A stretch of DNA of 64,000 nucleotides from Metabacillus crassostreae (GCF_016908395.1 NZ_JAFBDU010000007.1:62001-126000), one strand, 5' to 3'. Counted from the first letter of the stretch, positions 1 through 8,223 are shown. A program made the numbers and translations. Notes: generated by a model not told the origin, from the sequence alone.

Positions 1-20
1 CACACATACTATTGGAAAGT

Positions 21-49
21 AAAGCCTCTTTAGATACCCTAGAGGCTTT
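21..49 (+). terminator. Terminator-like hairpin of the gene upstream of the window
   Basis: Nine-base arms AAAGCCTCT and AGAGGCTTT flank an 11-nt loop. The downstream tract is T-rich but short. By synteny the preceding gene would be polA, but none of it lies in the window. Confidence 0.6.
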
Positions 50-128
50 ATGTGAAGTTTCTCTTGGATCTTTATTGTGTTAGACAATTAGACTTAGTTC
101 TAGAACATAGATAAAAGGAAGTGATGAT

Positions 129-953
129 ATGCCAGAGCTGCCAGAGGTTGAAACTGTACGCCGCACATTGCTTCAGCTTGTAAAAGGAAAAACAATCGAA
201 AACGTAACAATACATTGGCCCAAAATGATTAAAAAGCCAGAGGAACCAGATCAATTTGTGGATGCATTAATTGGTCAGACAATTCACGACGTTAACCGAA
301 GAGGAAAATTTTTAAAATTTATATTAGATGACTATGTACTGGTTTCTCATTTGCGAATGGAAGGTAGATATGGATTGTTTGAGCAAAAAGAGGAATCTGA
401 TAAACATACACACGCCATATTTACATTTACTGATGAAACGGAGCTACGTTATCGAGATGTACGCAAATTTGGCACAATGCACTTATTTAAAAAAGGATTA
501 GAAGAAAAGGAATTACCTCTTTCTCAGTTAGGTCCAGAACCATTTTCTAAAAATTTTACTGTATCTTATCTTGAAGAACGATTAAAGAAAACAGCTAGAA
601 AAATTAAATCTGCTTTACTTGATCAAACAATTGTTGTTGGACTTGGAAATATATATGTTGATGAGGCATTATTTCGCTCTGGAATAAACCCTGAAAGAAT
701 TGCCAACACATTAACAAAAAAAGAGTATCACCTATTACATAGGGAAATCATTTTAACCCTAGAAGAAGCTGTTGCCCAGGGAGGCAGTACTGTGCGCTCT
801 TATGTAAACACACAGGGTGAGATAGGTATGTTTCAACTACAGCTATATGTATATGGTAGAACAAATGAGCCGTGTAAAAAATGTGGGACAATATTAACAA
901 AGACAGTAGTGGGCGGAAGAGGTACACACTTTTGTGAAAAGTGTCAGAAATAA
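129..953 (+). CDS. mutM: Formamidopyrimidine-DNA glycosylase (Fpg/MutM)
   Basis: Bifunctional base-excision repair glycosylase and AP lyase that removes 8-oxoguanine and formamidopyrimidines. The protein begins MPELPEVE, giving the catalytic N-terminal proline after Met removal and Glu3. A conserved lysine sits in RRGKFLKF near residue 60. The C-terminus carries a zinc finger (CKKC about residues 247-250, CEKC at the end), and 274 aa is the normal family length. The ATG is preceded by AAGGAAGTGATG. A terminator follows the stop. Synteny with B. subtilis (polA-mutM-ytaF-coaE) supports the call. Nothing unusual was seen. Confidence 0.97.
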   Translation: MPELPEVETVRRTLLQLVKGKTIENVTIHWPKMIKKPEEPDQFVDALIGQTIHDVNRRGKFLKFILDDYVLVSHLRMEGRYGLFEQKEESDKHTHAIFTFTDETELRYRDVRKFGTMHLFKKGLEEKELPLSQLGPEPFSKNFTVSYLEERLKKTARKIKSALLDQTIVVGLGNIYVDEALFRSGINPERIANTLTKKEYHLLHREIILTLEEAVAQGGSTVRSYVNTQGEIGMFQLQLYVYGRTNEPCKKCGTILTKTVVGGRGTHFCEKCQK

Positions 954-961
954 ATAATTTA

Positions 962-997
962 TAAAAGCGAGAAGCATTATTATGTTTTTCGCTTTTT
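962..997 (+). terminator. Terminator of mutM
   Basis: A stem of about 15 bp with two G-U pairs (AAAAGCGAGAAGCAT against ATGTTTTTCGCTTTT) is followed by a T run. Confidence 0.85.
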
Positions 998-1099
998 TTC
1001 TTTGATGTGATTTATTTTCACTGATTTTAACATTTTTATGCCTACTTAGATTAAACAAAATTTAAAGTTTTATTTAATTCATATCAACCTAAAGCTAGC

Positions 1100-1170
1100 C
1101 ATAAACTCAATACAGTTCTGTTTTCGAACTATTTTTAAGCAACAAGGTTTACTGAAAACAGCTCTTAGAA
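1100..1170 (-). repeat. Possible partial copy of dispersed intergenic repeat B
   Basis: On the minus strand this reads AGCTGTTTTC...AAACCTTGTTGCTTAA, resembling the left end of the repeat at 45183-45329 (GGCTATTTTC...AAACTTTGTTGCTT). The core block GCATCTTTTCTT is not present, so this is a weak, partial match. Confidence 0.35.
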
Positions 1171-1243
1171 AAAACCTTCTTTAACATTATATAGGCTACT
1201 ATCATACACTATGTTAGCAATTAGAAGGAAGGGGCTAGGCTTT

Positions 1244-1894
1244 ATGGTTCAATATTTATCATTATTGTTGTTAGCATTCGCAGTAAGCTTAGATAGCTTT
1301 TCTGTAGGATTTACGTATGGGATGAGAAAAATGAGAATACCATTTAAATCGATCATTGTTATTGCTTGTTGCTCAGCAGCAACAATGCTTGGAGCAATGG
1401 TAGTTGGTGATTTGCTAACAAAGATATTTCCTATTTATGTTACAGAAAGGCTCGGCGGAGTTATATTAGTCCTAATTGGTATGTGGGTTTTATATCAATT
1501 CTTTCGTCCTGGAAAAGAACATTCAGAGGAAGCAGAAAAGATAGAAAAAACAGAAAAAACATTAATTAACTTTGAAATTAAAACACTAGGTATTGTCATC
1601 AATATTTTAAGAAAGCCAATGTCTGCAGATATTGATAAATCTGGAACTATAACGGGTATTGAAGCATTTTTGCTAGGCTTTGCATTATCACTTGATGCGT
1701 TTGGAGCAGGAATAGGTGCATCATTGCTAGGCTATTCCCCGATGATAATGAGTATTCTTGTTGCATTAATGAGCTCGTTATTTGTCTCAATAGGCATACA
1801 TTCTGGAAATGTACTATCAAGATTTAGCTGGATGGACAAATTTTCTTGCCTCCCAGGTATCATTCTCATTATGATAGGAATATGGAAAATATAA
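1244..1894 (+). CDS. ytaF: Sporulation membrane protein YtaF
   Basis: Polytopic membrane protein of the MntP/YtaF family. The N-terminal half has hydrophobic helices with a LAFAVSLDSFSVG motif, and the second half repeats the pattern as LGFALSLDAFGAG. This internal duplication is typical of MntP-like transporters. The two halves are joined by a charged linker at about residues 90-125. The ATG at 1244 is preferred over an in-frame ATG at 1211 because GAAGGAAGGGG lies just before it and the hydrophobic N-terminus then begins at residue 1. In B. subtilis the family is linked to sporulation. The substrate is unknown. It sits 22 nt before coaE and is probably co-transcribed with it. Confidence 0.88.
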   Translation: MVQYLSLLLLAFAVSLDSFSVGFTYGMRKMRIPFKSIIVIACCSAATMLGAMVVGDLLTKIFPIYVTERLGGVILVLIGMWVLYQFFRPGKEHSEEAEKIEKTEKTLINFEIKTLGIVINILRKPMSADIDKSGTITGIEAFLLGFALSLDAFGAGIGASLLGYSPMIMSILVALMSSLFVSIGIHSGNVLSRFSWMDKFSCLPGIILIMIGIWKI

Positions 1895-1916
1895 GGATGT
1901 ACTGGAGGAAATGGTT

Positions 1917-2510
1917 GTGACAATTGTCATTGGATTAACAGGTGGAATTGCAAGTGGAAAAAGTACGGTTTCTACTATGCTTCAAGAAAAAGGAATTCGA
2001 GTAGTGGATGCTGATCACATTGCAAGGATTGTAGTGGAGGTTGGTAAACCATCTTATAACCAAATTGTTGAAGAGTTTGGTATCGGAATATTAAAAGAGG
2101 ACAAAACAATCAATCGAGAAAAGCTAGGGACAATCATTTTCTCTAATGAGAAAAAACGTCAAACGTTAAACAGCATTGTCCACCCAGCTGTAAGGAATGA
2201 AATGCTAAAACAAGTAGAAGAAGAAAAAAACAAGCAATCTAATGCTGTTGTTTTAGATATTCCTTTATTATTCGAAAGTAAACTAACATATATGGTTGAT
2301 AAAACTCTACTTGTGTACGTAGATCAAGAAACACAGAAGAAAAGGTTAATGAAAAGAAATGGATACAATGAAGAAGAAGCTAAAATGAGATTGAACTCTC
2401 AGCTGCCATTACATGAGAAAAGAGAGCTTTCAGATTACATTATTGATAATAATGGTTCAATTGAATCAACGAAGAACCAGTTAAATTATCTACTAGAAAA
2501 GCTTCTCTAG
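1917..2510 (+). CDS. coaE: Dephospho-CoA kinase
   Basis: Catalyses the last step of CoA synthesis, phosphorylating the 3'-hydroxyl of dephospho-CoA with ATP. The N-terminus carries the P-loop GLTGGIASGKST. DIPLLFES and the lid segment KKRLMKRN also fit the family. The likely start is the GTG at 1917, because GGAGG at 1904-1908 is then 8 nt away and the protein begins (M)TIVIGLTGG, as in B. subtilis. An ATG at 1911 is in frame but only 2 nt from the Shine-Dalgarno. Length is 197 aa, normal for the family. It lies directly after ytaF and ends in its own terminator. Confidence 0.95.
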   Translation: MTIVIGLTGGIASGKSTVSTMLQEKGIRVVDADHIARIVVEVGKPSYNQIVEEFGIGILKEDKTINREKLGTIIFSNEKKRQTLNSIVHPAVRNEMLKQVEEEKNKQSNAVVLDIPLLFESKLTYMVDKTLLVYVDQETQKKRLMKRNGYNEEEAKMRLNSQLPLHEKRELSDYIIDNNGSIESTKNQLNYLLEKLL

Positions 2511-2547
2511 GTGCAGAATTTTAACTATATAAAAGCTTGAGAACCAG

Positions 2548-2570
2548 GAGACTAGAAATAGTCTCTTTTT
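2548..2570 (+). terminator. Terminator of ytaF-coaE
   Basis: Perfect 7-bp stem GAGACTA/TAGTCTC with a GAAA tetraloop, followed by TTTTT. Confidence 0.85.
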
Positions 2571-2612
2571 GAATGGAAAAAAATTAATAAAGAAGTTAAA
2601 TATATCATTGTA

Positions 2613-2655
2613 TGTGTTATACTTAATGTGAAAATAAAATAATTAGTATAACATA
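2613..2655 (+). promoter_or_regulatory. Pair of inverted CcpN-type operators upstream of gapB
   Basis: TGTGTTATACT at 2613-2623 (plus strand) and TATGTTATACT on the minus strand at 2645-2655 both match the published CcpN consensus TRTGHYATAYW at every position. The two sites face each other just upstream of gapB. CcpN represses the gluconeogenic genes gapB and pckA during glycolytic growth in B. subtilis. The exact -35 is not clear; TATACT at 2618-2623 may be the -10, which would place the first operator over it. Confidence 0.75.
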
Positions 2656-2673
2656 TATAGTGAGAGGGGTAAT

Positions 2674-3696
2674 ATGATGAGAGCCAATATTGCAATAAAT
2701 GGTTTTGGTCGTATTGGGAGAATGGTTTTTCGTAATGCAATGATGCAAGGTATGAATATAAAGGTCATTAATGCGAGTTATCCAGCAGAAACGTTGGCAC
2801 ATTTAATAAAGTATGACACAAATCACGGTAAATTCGACGGTAATGTGATTGTAGAAGAAGGTCAGTTAATTGTAAACGGTAGCAAAGTAATCTTAATTAA
2901 TGAAAGAAATCCTGAGAATCTACCATGGAAACAATTGGGGATTGATATTGTCATTGAAGCAACAGGTAAATTTAATCACAGAGATCAAGCCATTCTTCAC
3001 ATTAAGGCTGGTGCTAAAAAAGTTATCTTGACCGCACCAGGTAAGAAGGAAGATCTAACAGTTGTTATGGGAGTAAATGAAAATAAGTATAATTCAGAGC
3101 AACATAGTATTATTTCAAATGCATCTTGTACGACAAATTGCTTAGCTCCTGTGATGAAGGTTATTGATGAAAATTTCATCGTCAAAAATGGCTTAATGAC
3201 AACAATACACGCATATACAAATGATCAAAGAAACATTGATAATCCACATAAAGATTTACGAAGAGCAAGAGCCTGTGGGCAATCAATTATTCCAACTTCA
3301 ACAGGTGCTGCTAAAGCTTTAGAGTTGGTGTTACCACAATTAAAGGGGAAGATGCATGGAATGGCATTGCGTGTTCCAACACCTAATGTCTCTTTAGTTG
3401 ACGTAGTGGTAGATGTAGAGAAGTCTGTTTCTGTAGATAGCGTGAATTTAGCCTTTCAGCAAGCAGCAAAAGGCTCTCTAAAAGGAATTCTTGATTATAC
3501 AAACGAACCTTTAGTATCAATAGATTTTAATACAAACCCTTTTTCAGCAATCATTGATGGTTTATCTACAATAGTTATGGCAGGTAATAAAATAAAAGTT
3601 TTAGCTTGGTATGATAATGAATGGGGATATTCATGTCGCGTGACAGACCTTACGATGATGGTTGAGAAAAAAATGAATCATATGATTGAGGTTTAA
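2674..3696 (+). CDS. gapB: Glyceraldehyde-3-phosphate dehydrogenase, gluconeogenic GapB type
   Basis: Cytosolic tetrameric enzyme interconverting glyceraldehyde-3-phosphate and 1,3-bisphosphoglycerate; in bacilli GapB works in the gluconeogenic direction with NADP. Seen: Rossmann motif INGFGRIGRMVFR near residues 8-20, catalytic Cys152 in ASCTTNC, and the C-terminal WYDNEWGYSCR signature. After beta-strand 2 the sequence is VINASYP, lacking the Asp that gives NAD specificity in GapA, so NADP preference is inferred. The start is either of two adjacent ATGs (2674, 2677) after GAGAGGGG. The CcpN-type operators upstream fit glucose repression. Length is 340 aa, and it is monocistronic with its own terminator. 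Confidence 0.96.
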   Translation: MMRANIAINGFGRIGRMVFRNAMMQGMNIKVINASYPAETLAHLIKYDTNHGKFDGNVIVEEGQLIVNGSKVILINERNPENLPWKQLGIDIVIEATGKFNHRDQAILHIKAGAKKVILTAPGKKEDLTVVMGVNENKYNSEQHSIISNASCTTNCLAPVMKVIDENFIVKNGLMTTIHAYTNDQRNIDNPHKDLRRARACGQSIIPTSTGAAKALELVLPQLKGKMHGMALRVPTPNVSLVDVVVDVEKSVSVDSVNLAFQQAAKGSLKGILDYTNEPLVSIDFNTNPFSAIIDGLSTIVMAGNKIKVLAWYDNEWGYSCRVTDLTMMVEKKMNHMIEV

Positions 3697-3716
3697 GCAT
3701 TTACCTTTTGTATACG

Positions 3717-3762
3717 AACCGTCCAAATGGTCGTGATCATTCACAATCTGGACGGTTTTTTT
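3717..3762 (+). terminator. Terminator of gapB
   Basis: Perfect 9-bp stem AACCGTCCA/TGGACGGTT with a 23-nt loop, followed by a T7 run. Confidence 0.88.
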
Positions 3763-3841
3763 ATCTGAAAATCAGCATGAATAGAATAAAAATACATGAG
3801 AAAAATAGTAAGCGATTGCCCCTTAACTTTAATGATTAACA

Positions 3842-3860
3842 AAACTTTTTGAAAAAGTTT
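3842..3860. promoter_or_regulatory. 19-bp palindrome abutting the speD promoter
   Basis: AAACTTTTTGAAAAAGTTT has 9-base arms around a single central G and ends one base before the -35 hexamer at 3862. Its position suggests an operator for an unidentified regulator. No known Bacillus consensus was recognised. Confidence 0.5.
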
Positions 3861-3861
3861 G

Positions 3862-3890
3862 TTGCAAAAGGTATATAAACAAAGTATACT
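3862..3890 (+). promoter_or_regulatory. Sigma-A promoter of speD
   Basis: TTGCAA (3862-3867) and TATACT (3885-3890) are separated by exactly 17 nt. The predicted transcript would start near 3897, leaving an untranslated leader of about 145 nt before speD. Confidence 0.8.
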
Positions 3891-3920
3891 ATTTTTCGTG
3901 AACTTCTTATAAAAAGCCAA

Positions 3921-3990
3921 GGTGTTAAAGGCTACTTAAAGGGTTAGGACCTCTCTGGACTAACTTTCCCCCGTGGTAGTTACACATATA
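3921..3990 (+). ncRNA. Structured 5' leader of speD (unassigned RNA element)
   Basis: Two nested stems can be drawn. The outer one has GTGT (3922-3925) pairing ACAC (3982-3985), and GGCTAC (3930-3935) pairing GTAGTT (3976-3981) with two G-U pairs. The inner one has GTTAG (3943-3947) pairing CTAAC (3960-3964), extendable on both sides, with a small CC/GG helix in its loop. A C5 tract (3968-3972) follows. No poly-U terminator is present, so control of translation or stability would be more likely than attenuation. I do not recognise a named family. Confidence 0.45.
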
Positions 3991-4042
3991 CCATTAAGCA
4001 GAGAATTCATGTAAAAAAATAGTTAAAGGGGGATCCATTAAT

Positions 4043-4423
4043 ATGGAAACAATGGGTAGACACGTTATCTCAGAATTATGGGGATGCGATTTTGATAAGT
4101 TGAATGATATGGATTACATTGAAAAAACATTTGTAAATGCGGCATTAAAGTCTGGTGCAGAAATTAGAGAGGTTGCTTTTCATAAATTTGCTCCACAAGG
4201 AGTAAGTGGTGTAGTAATTATTTCTGAATCGCATTTAACAATTCACAGCTTTCCTGAGCATGGTTATGCAAGTATCGATGTTTATACATGCGGTGATTTA
4301 AATCCGAATATAGCAGCAGATCATATTGCTGAATCTTTAGGTGCTCAAACTCGTGAAAATATCGAGATTCCTAGAGGCATGGGTCCTGTTCAAGTAAAAC
4401 AAGCTCAAGCAAAAGTTCTTTAA
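4043..4423 (+). CDS. speD: S-adenosylmethionine decarboxylase proenzyme
   Basis: Makes decarboxylated S-adenosylmethionine, the aminopropyl donor for spermidine. This is the short prokaryotic class, self-cleaving between Glu62 and Ser63 (SE-SHLTIHS) to create the pyruvoyl cofactor. The cleavage motif, His68 and the following [16 protein letters not shown] block are all visible. Length is 126 aa, typical of the Bacillus enzyme. AAAGGGGG precedes the ATG at 4043. It is transcribed alone from a good sigma-A promoter with a long structured leader and ends in a strong terminator. Confidence 0.96.
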   Translation: METMGRHVISELWGCDFDKLNDMDYIEKTFVNAALKSGAEIREVAFHKFAPQGVSGVVIISESHLTIHSFPEHGYASIDVYTCGDLNPNIAADHIAESLGAQTRENIEIPRGMGPVQVKQAQAKVL

Positions 4424-4450
4424 TTTTCGACTAATATTGAACATTTAGTT

Positions 4451-4487
4451 AAGAGGTGTGGATTTATTTAATCCACACCTCTTTTTA
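4451..4487 (+). terminator. Terminator of speD
   Basis: Perfect 14-bp stem AAGAGGTGTGGATT/AATCCACACCTCTT followed by a U run. Confidence 0.92.
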
Positions 4488-4569
4488 TTATTGCAAAATT
4501 TCAGTATGATAGTAGGTAGAATACTTTGGACACGACAAGTGAAAATTTTGATAAAGGGGTTAAAACATA

Positions 4570-4968
4570 ATGAGTTTTGTAAACAAGCTTAAAGATATTT
4601 TTAGTACACATCAAGAAACGCGTGAAAATCATTATAATGAAGATCTGAAAAGTCATTATTATAAAACAACGTATAAAAATGCTTTACAATCTGTTAAAAC
4701 GATTATTGAAGAAACACCAGGAATGACAATAACATCGATATCTGAAGATCGTGGTGAAATGAGTGTAAATATCGATCGACCAAAAAAAGGTTTCTTAATT
4801 GTAACAATCATATCTGTTCGTCCTTTTGAAACAGCAGTTGATTTTACAGCAACAACAAATACCGTCTTACCAACAGATTTTGGATATAGTAAAAAGGTAA
4901 TTCTTGAGCTATATAAAAAGCTTGATAAAAAAGAAACATTTGTAGGAACAGGTAAAAGTGGAAGATAA
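4570..4968 (+). CDS. Hypothetical small cytosolic protein
   Basis: A 132-aa protein without signal peptide or membrane segment. The first 30 residues are charged and likely helical; a mixed alpha/beta domain follows, with hydrophobic strands (GFLIVTIISV, ETAVDFTATT). No catalytic motif was recognised. AAAGGGG lies 8 nt before the ATG, and codon use matches the neighbours, so it is a real gene. It sits alone between the speD terminator and nrdR. The product might belong to a conserved Bacillaceae hypothetical family, but I cannot name it and assign no function. Confidence 0.75.
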   Translation: MSFVNKLKDIFSTHQETRENHYNEDLKSHYYKTTYKNALQSVKTIIEETPGMTITSISEDRGEMSVNIDRPKKGFLIVTIISVRPFETAVDFTATTNTVLPTDFGYSKKVILELYKKLDKKETFVGTGKSGR

Positions 4969-5061
4969 ATAAAAATTTTATTATATACTGGTACATACTA
5001 AGAAAAATAATGTTATTCCAATGAATGTAATTATTTGAGAAATTGATTGGAGTTGGGTTTT

Positions 5062-5520
5062 ATGAAATGTCCTTCATGTCAACATAATGGGACAAGGGTA
5101 TTAGATTCTAGACCTGTTGACGAAAGTAAATCGATAAGACGTCGACGTGAATGTGAAGAATGTCAGTATCGTTTTACTACGTTCGAAAAAGTTGAAGAAA
5201 TCCCTCTAATTGTTGTGAAAAAAGAAGGGACTCGTGAAGAATTCAGTAGAGAAAAAATATTAAGAGGTCTAATTAAAGCGTGTGAAAAAAGACCTGTTCC
5301 ATTGCAAATATTAGAAGATCTTGTTCATGATATAGAAAAAGAATTAAGAAACCAAGGTGTATCTGAAATAAACAGTGAGCATGTCGGTGAAATGGTCATG
5401 AATCGCCTTGCGGTAATCGATGAAGTTGCTTACGTTCGGTTTGCTTCAGTGTATCGCCAATTTAAAGATATAAATGTATTTATTGATGAATTAACAGATT
5501 TAATTAAAAAAGTAAGATAA
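5062..5520 (+). CDS. nrdR: Transcriptional repressor NrdR
   Basis: Zinc-ribbon/ATP-cone repressor that senses (d)ATP and represses ribonucleotide reductase genes. The N-terminal ribbon is [17 protein letters not shown] with a second pair CEEC near residue 31. The ATP-cone follows from about residue 46 ([18 protein letters not shown]). The start is the ATG at 5062, with GGAG 9 nt upstream; an upstream in-frame TTG at 5047 would put residues before the first zinc cysteine pair. Length is 152 aa, as in the family. It precedes dnaB as in B. subtilis, though a terminator separates the two here. Confidence 0.96.
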   Translation: MKCPSCQHNGTRVLDSRPVDESKSIRRRRECEECQYRFTTFEKVEEIPLIVVKKEGTREEFSREKILRGLIKACEKRPVPLQILEDLVHDIEKELRNQGVSEINSEHVGEMVMNRLAVIDEVAYVRFASVYRQFKDINVFIDELTDLIKKVR

Positions 5521-5526
5521 AAAAGG

Positions 5527-5564
5527 AAGAGCTAGTAAAGAAAAATTTCTTATAGCTCTTTTTT
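5527..5564 (+). terminator. Terminator of nrdR
   Basis: AAGAGCTA/TAGCTCTT stem with an 18-nt loop and a following T run. Confidence 0.8.
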
Positions 5565-5657
5565 CAGTGAGTTAGGAAATGGTCAACAAAAGTTAACCAA
5601 TGCCTTAGAAAATGAAACAAAGTGATGAGCGAATATGTTTTGAAAGGTTTGAAGGGG

Positions 5658-7106
5658 ATGGATCAGCATCATTGGAAAGAAATTCTTGCAATTGATCGTT
5701 ACAAGGTGAAAAGTAATTCGGTTCTTAACGATCTTGATCGTAAGATTTTAACATTATTATATCAACCTTTGATTGGTTCAAAATGTTTTAGTCTTTACAT
5801 GACACTCTGGGGAGAGCTTGAGCAAAGCAGGGTATGGAGTGTAGAAAAAACACATCATAGTTTGATGACAATCATGCAAAGCAATCTTCGGGACATATAT
5901 CTTGAACGTATAAAGCTTGAAGGATTAGGTTTATTAAAAACCTATATGAATGAATCAGAGGGGTGTAAACGATACGTATACGAGCTTCATGCACCGTTAA
6001 AACCTAATGAATTCTTTCAAGATGGTGTTTTAAATGTCTACTTATATAATCGAGTAGGTAAAAATACTTTCCTACACTTAAAGCAATTTTTCTCAGATGA
6101 TCGAATTGATACAGAGATGGGTGAGATCACGAAATCCTTCGATGAGGTTTTTGATTCTGGGCAATCTGCTGATATGATTGCAAAATTGAACAATGAGACA
6201 TTGGAAGATTTAACATTGCAAGTAGACAAAGAATATATGCAAACTGAAACCCGGGCATCAATGGAAGTATCAGATCATGCGTTTGATTTCGACTTGTTTT
6301 TATCAGGTATTTCGAATGTGATTATTCCTTCGAAATCAATTACGGCTAATGTGAAGGATGTTATAAAGAAATTATCGTACCTTTATGGCATTAATGCTGT
6401 AGATATGAAAAATGTTGTCATGAATAGCATTGATCAAAATGATTCTATTGATATTGAAATTTTACGAAAGTCAGCACGTGATTGGTATCAATTTCAACAT
6501 GGTGATGAACTACCTGGTTTGTTAGATAAATATCAACCTCTTCCGTTAAGGTCAGAAATGAAGAAAGAAAACCTTACAAAGGACGAAGAATTGATACTAC
6601 AGTTAGAATCTATAACTCCAAGGAAATTTTTAATCGATGTTTCTGGTGGTGTTCCACCTAGTGCTGGAGATTTGAAAATTATTGAGGAAGTTATGATTAA
6701 CCAAAAACTTCATCCTGGTGTTATAAATGTATTGATCTATTATGTTTTACTAAAAACGGATATGAAATTAACTAAATCTTATGTAGAAAAAATTGCTAGT
6801 CATTGGAAAAGAAAAGAAATAAAGACTGTAAAAGCAGCGATGGACTTAGCTAAAAGTGAGCATCGCCAATATCAACAATGGGCAGAGGAAAATGCTAATA
6901 AGAAAAAAACAAATTATAAAAAAGCTCCAGTTCGAAAAGAATTGTTGCCAGCTTGGCTTGATCAAGAACAAGAAAGTCCAAATAAAGAAATCGAATCAAA
7001 AAAACCAGATGAGAAAACAGATCTTGAGCGTGAACAATTTGAGCTTGAGAAAAAGAAATTATTTGATCGAATAAAGAATTACAAGGATAATAAAACAAAA
7101 GAGTAA
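5658..7106 (+). CDS. dnaB: Replication initiation and membrane attachment protein DnaB
   Basis: Firmicute primosome protein, not the helicase, that acts with DnaD and DnaI to load helicase at oriC and restart sites. Seen: an N-terminal winged-helix-like region (DRKILTLLYQPLIGSKCFSLYMTLW starts near residue 30), a DnaD-like domain around residues 290-400 and a highly charged C-terminal tail. Length is 482 aa. The start at 5658 (MDQHHWKEIL) aligns with the B. subtilis N-terminus. In-frame GTG at 5622 and ATG at 5625 would add 11-12 residues and remain possible. It is followed by dnaI, with a dispersed repeat between them. Confidence 0.93.
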   Translation: MDQHHWKEILAIDRYKVKSNSVLNDLDRKILTLLYQPLIGSKCFSLYMTLWGELEQSRVWSVEKTHHSLMTIMQSNLRDIYLERIKLEGLGLLKTYMNESEGCKRYVYELHAPLKPNEFFQDGVLNVYLYNRVGKNTFLHLKQFFSDDRIDTEMGEITKSFDEVFDSGQSADMIAKLNNETLEDLTLQVDKEYMQTETRASMEVSDHAFDFDLFLSGISNVIIPSKSITANVKDVIKKLSYLYGINAVDMKNVVMNSIDQNDSIDIEILRKSARDWYQFQHGDELPGLLDKYQPLPLRSEMKKENLTKDEELILQLESITPRKFLIDVSGGVPPSAGDLKIIEEVMINQKLHPGVINVLIYYVLLKTDMKLTKSYVEKIASHWKRKEIKTVKAAMDLAKSEHRQYQQWAEENANKKKTNYKKAPVRKELLPAWLDQEQESPNKEIESKKPDEKTDLEREQFELEKKKLFDRIKNYKDNKTKE

Positions 7107-7111
7107 TCAAT

Positions 7112-7253
7112 GCTGTTTTCAATAGCTTTTTTACGATTTGAAAGTTGAAATGAATAGGAATGAATTTGGCGGCATCTTTTCTTCATAGATTGTACCCTTT
7201 AGTGAAAAAAACTATCTCCACCACATAGATCAACAATCTTCCAGAAAAGAGCC
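7112..7253 (+). repeat. Dispersed intergenic repeat B, copy between dnaB and dnaI
   Basis: Starts GCTGTTTTCA, contains GGCATCTTTTCTTCATA, then TGTACCCTT, and ends AGAAAAGAGCC. The end blocks GGCATCTTTTCT and AGAAAAGAGCC are near inverted repeats. The same ordered blocks recur at 45183-45329 (plus) and 39103-39264 (minus). It lies inside the presumed dnaB-dnaI transcript. Confidence 0.65.
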
Positions 7254-7284
7254 TCAATTAAAGAAAGAACTGAGGTGAAAAAGA

Positions 7285-8223
7285 ATGGAACATATGAGTA
7301 AATCTCTTAAAAAATTACAAAGTAGACCTGATTTTAAAGATCGATATAATGATTTAAGAAAACAAGTTCTAAATGATCCAGATGTACAAGCGTTTATAAC
7401 CAATCATGCATCAGAAATTGAGAGTGGGATGATTGATCGAAGTATCGGTAAATTATATGAATTCACGAATCAAAGTAAAAACTGCAAGAAATGTCCTTCT
7501 TTATCACAATGTCAAAATTTATTGCAAGGATATCACCCTCGATTAATGATTGTTGGAAGAATGATTGATGTCCAATATGATAAATGTCCAACAAAGGAAA
7601 CTCATGATGAGCGCAAAAAACATGAGTCTTTGATAAAGAGTATGTATATTCCGAAAGATATTTTAGAAGCTCAATTTCATAATATTGATGTTGATGTAGA
7701 AGAAACAAGTAGACTAAAAGCAATAGGTATCGCACAAGACTTTGTCGAGGAATACAATAAAGGTAAACGTCCAAAAGGTTTATATTTATATGGCTCCTTC
7801 GGGATTGGTAAAACATATATCTTAGGAGCGATTGCCAATGAACTGGCTTCACATCGAGTTTCGTCGATGCTCGTTTATGTTCCTGAGTTTATGAGAGAGC
7901 TAAAAGGATCTTTCCAAGATTCTTCTTTAGATGAAAAATTGGAAGCTGTAAAGAAAATACCTGTGCTGATGTTAGATGACATAGGTGCTGAATCTGTATC
8001 AAGCTGGATGCGTGATGAAATTTTAGGGACGATTTTACAATATCGAATGCTAGAAAATTTACCAACGTTCTTTTCGTCTAACTTTAATTTGAAGCAGCTT
8101 CAACATCATTTATCTGTATCACAGCGTGGTGAAGAAGAGCCAGTTAAAGCAGCTAGAATTTTAGAACGGATTAAACATATGGCGATTCCTATTGAGTTAA
8201 TTGGGAAAAATCGAAGAGGCTAG
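7285..8223 (+). CDS. dnaI: Primosomal helicase loader DnaI
   Basis: AAA+ ATPase that loads the replicative helicase DnaC in Bacillus. The N-terminal zinc-binding domain shows Cys67, Cys70, Cys76, His84 and Cys101. The AAA+ module carries Walker A GSFGIGKT (170-177), Walker B VLMLDDIGAE (about 228-237) and a C-terminal arginine-rich end. Length is 312 aa, normal for DnaI. GAGGTG lies 7 nt before the ATG. A palindromic terminator follows. Pairing with dnaB directly upstream is conserved in bacilli. Confidence 0.97.
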   Translation: MEHMSKSLKKLQSRPDFKDRYNDLRKQVLNDPDVQAFITNHASEIESGMIDRSIGKLYEFTNQSKNCKKCPSLSQCQNLLQGYHPRLMIVGRMIDVQYDKCPTKETHDERKKHESLIKSMYIPKDILEAQFHNIDVDVEETSRLKAIGIAQDFVEEYNKGKRPKGLYLYGSFGIGKTYILGAIANELASHRVSSMLVYVPEFMRELKGSFQDSSLDEKLEAVKKIPVLMLDDIGAESVSSWMRDEILGTILQYRMLENLPTFFSSNFNLKQLQHHLSVSQRGEEEPVKAARILERIKHMAIPIELIGKNRRG

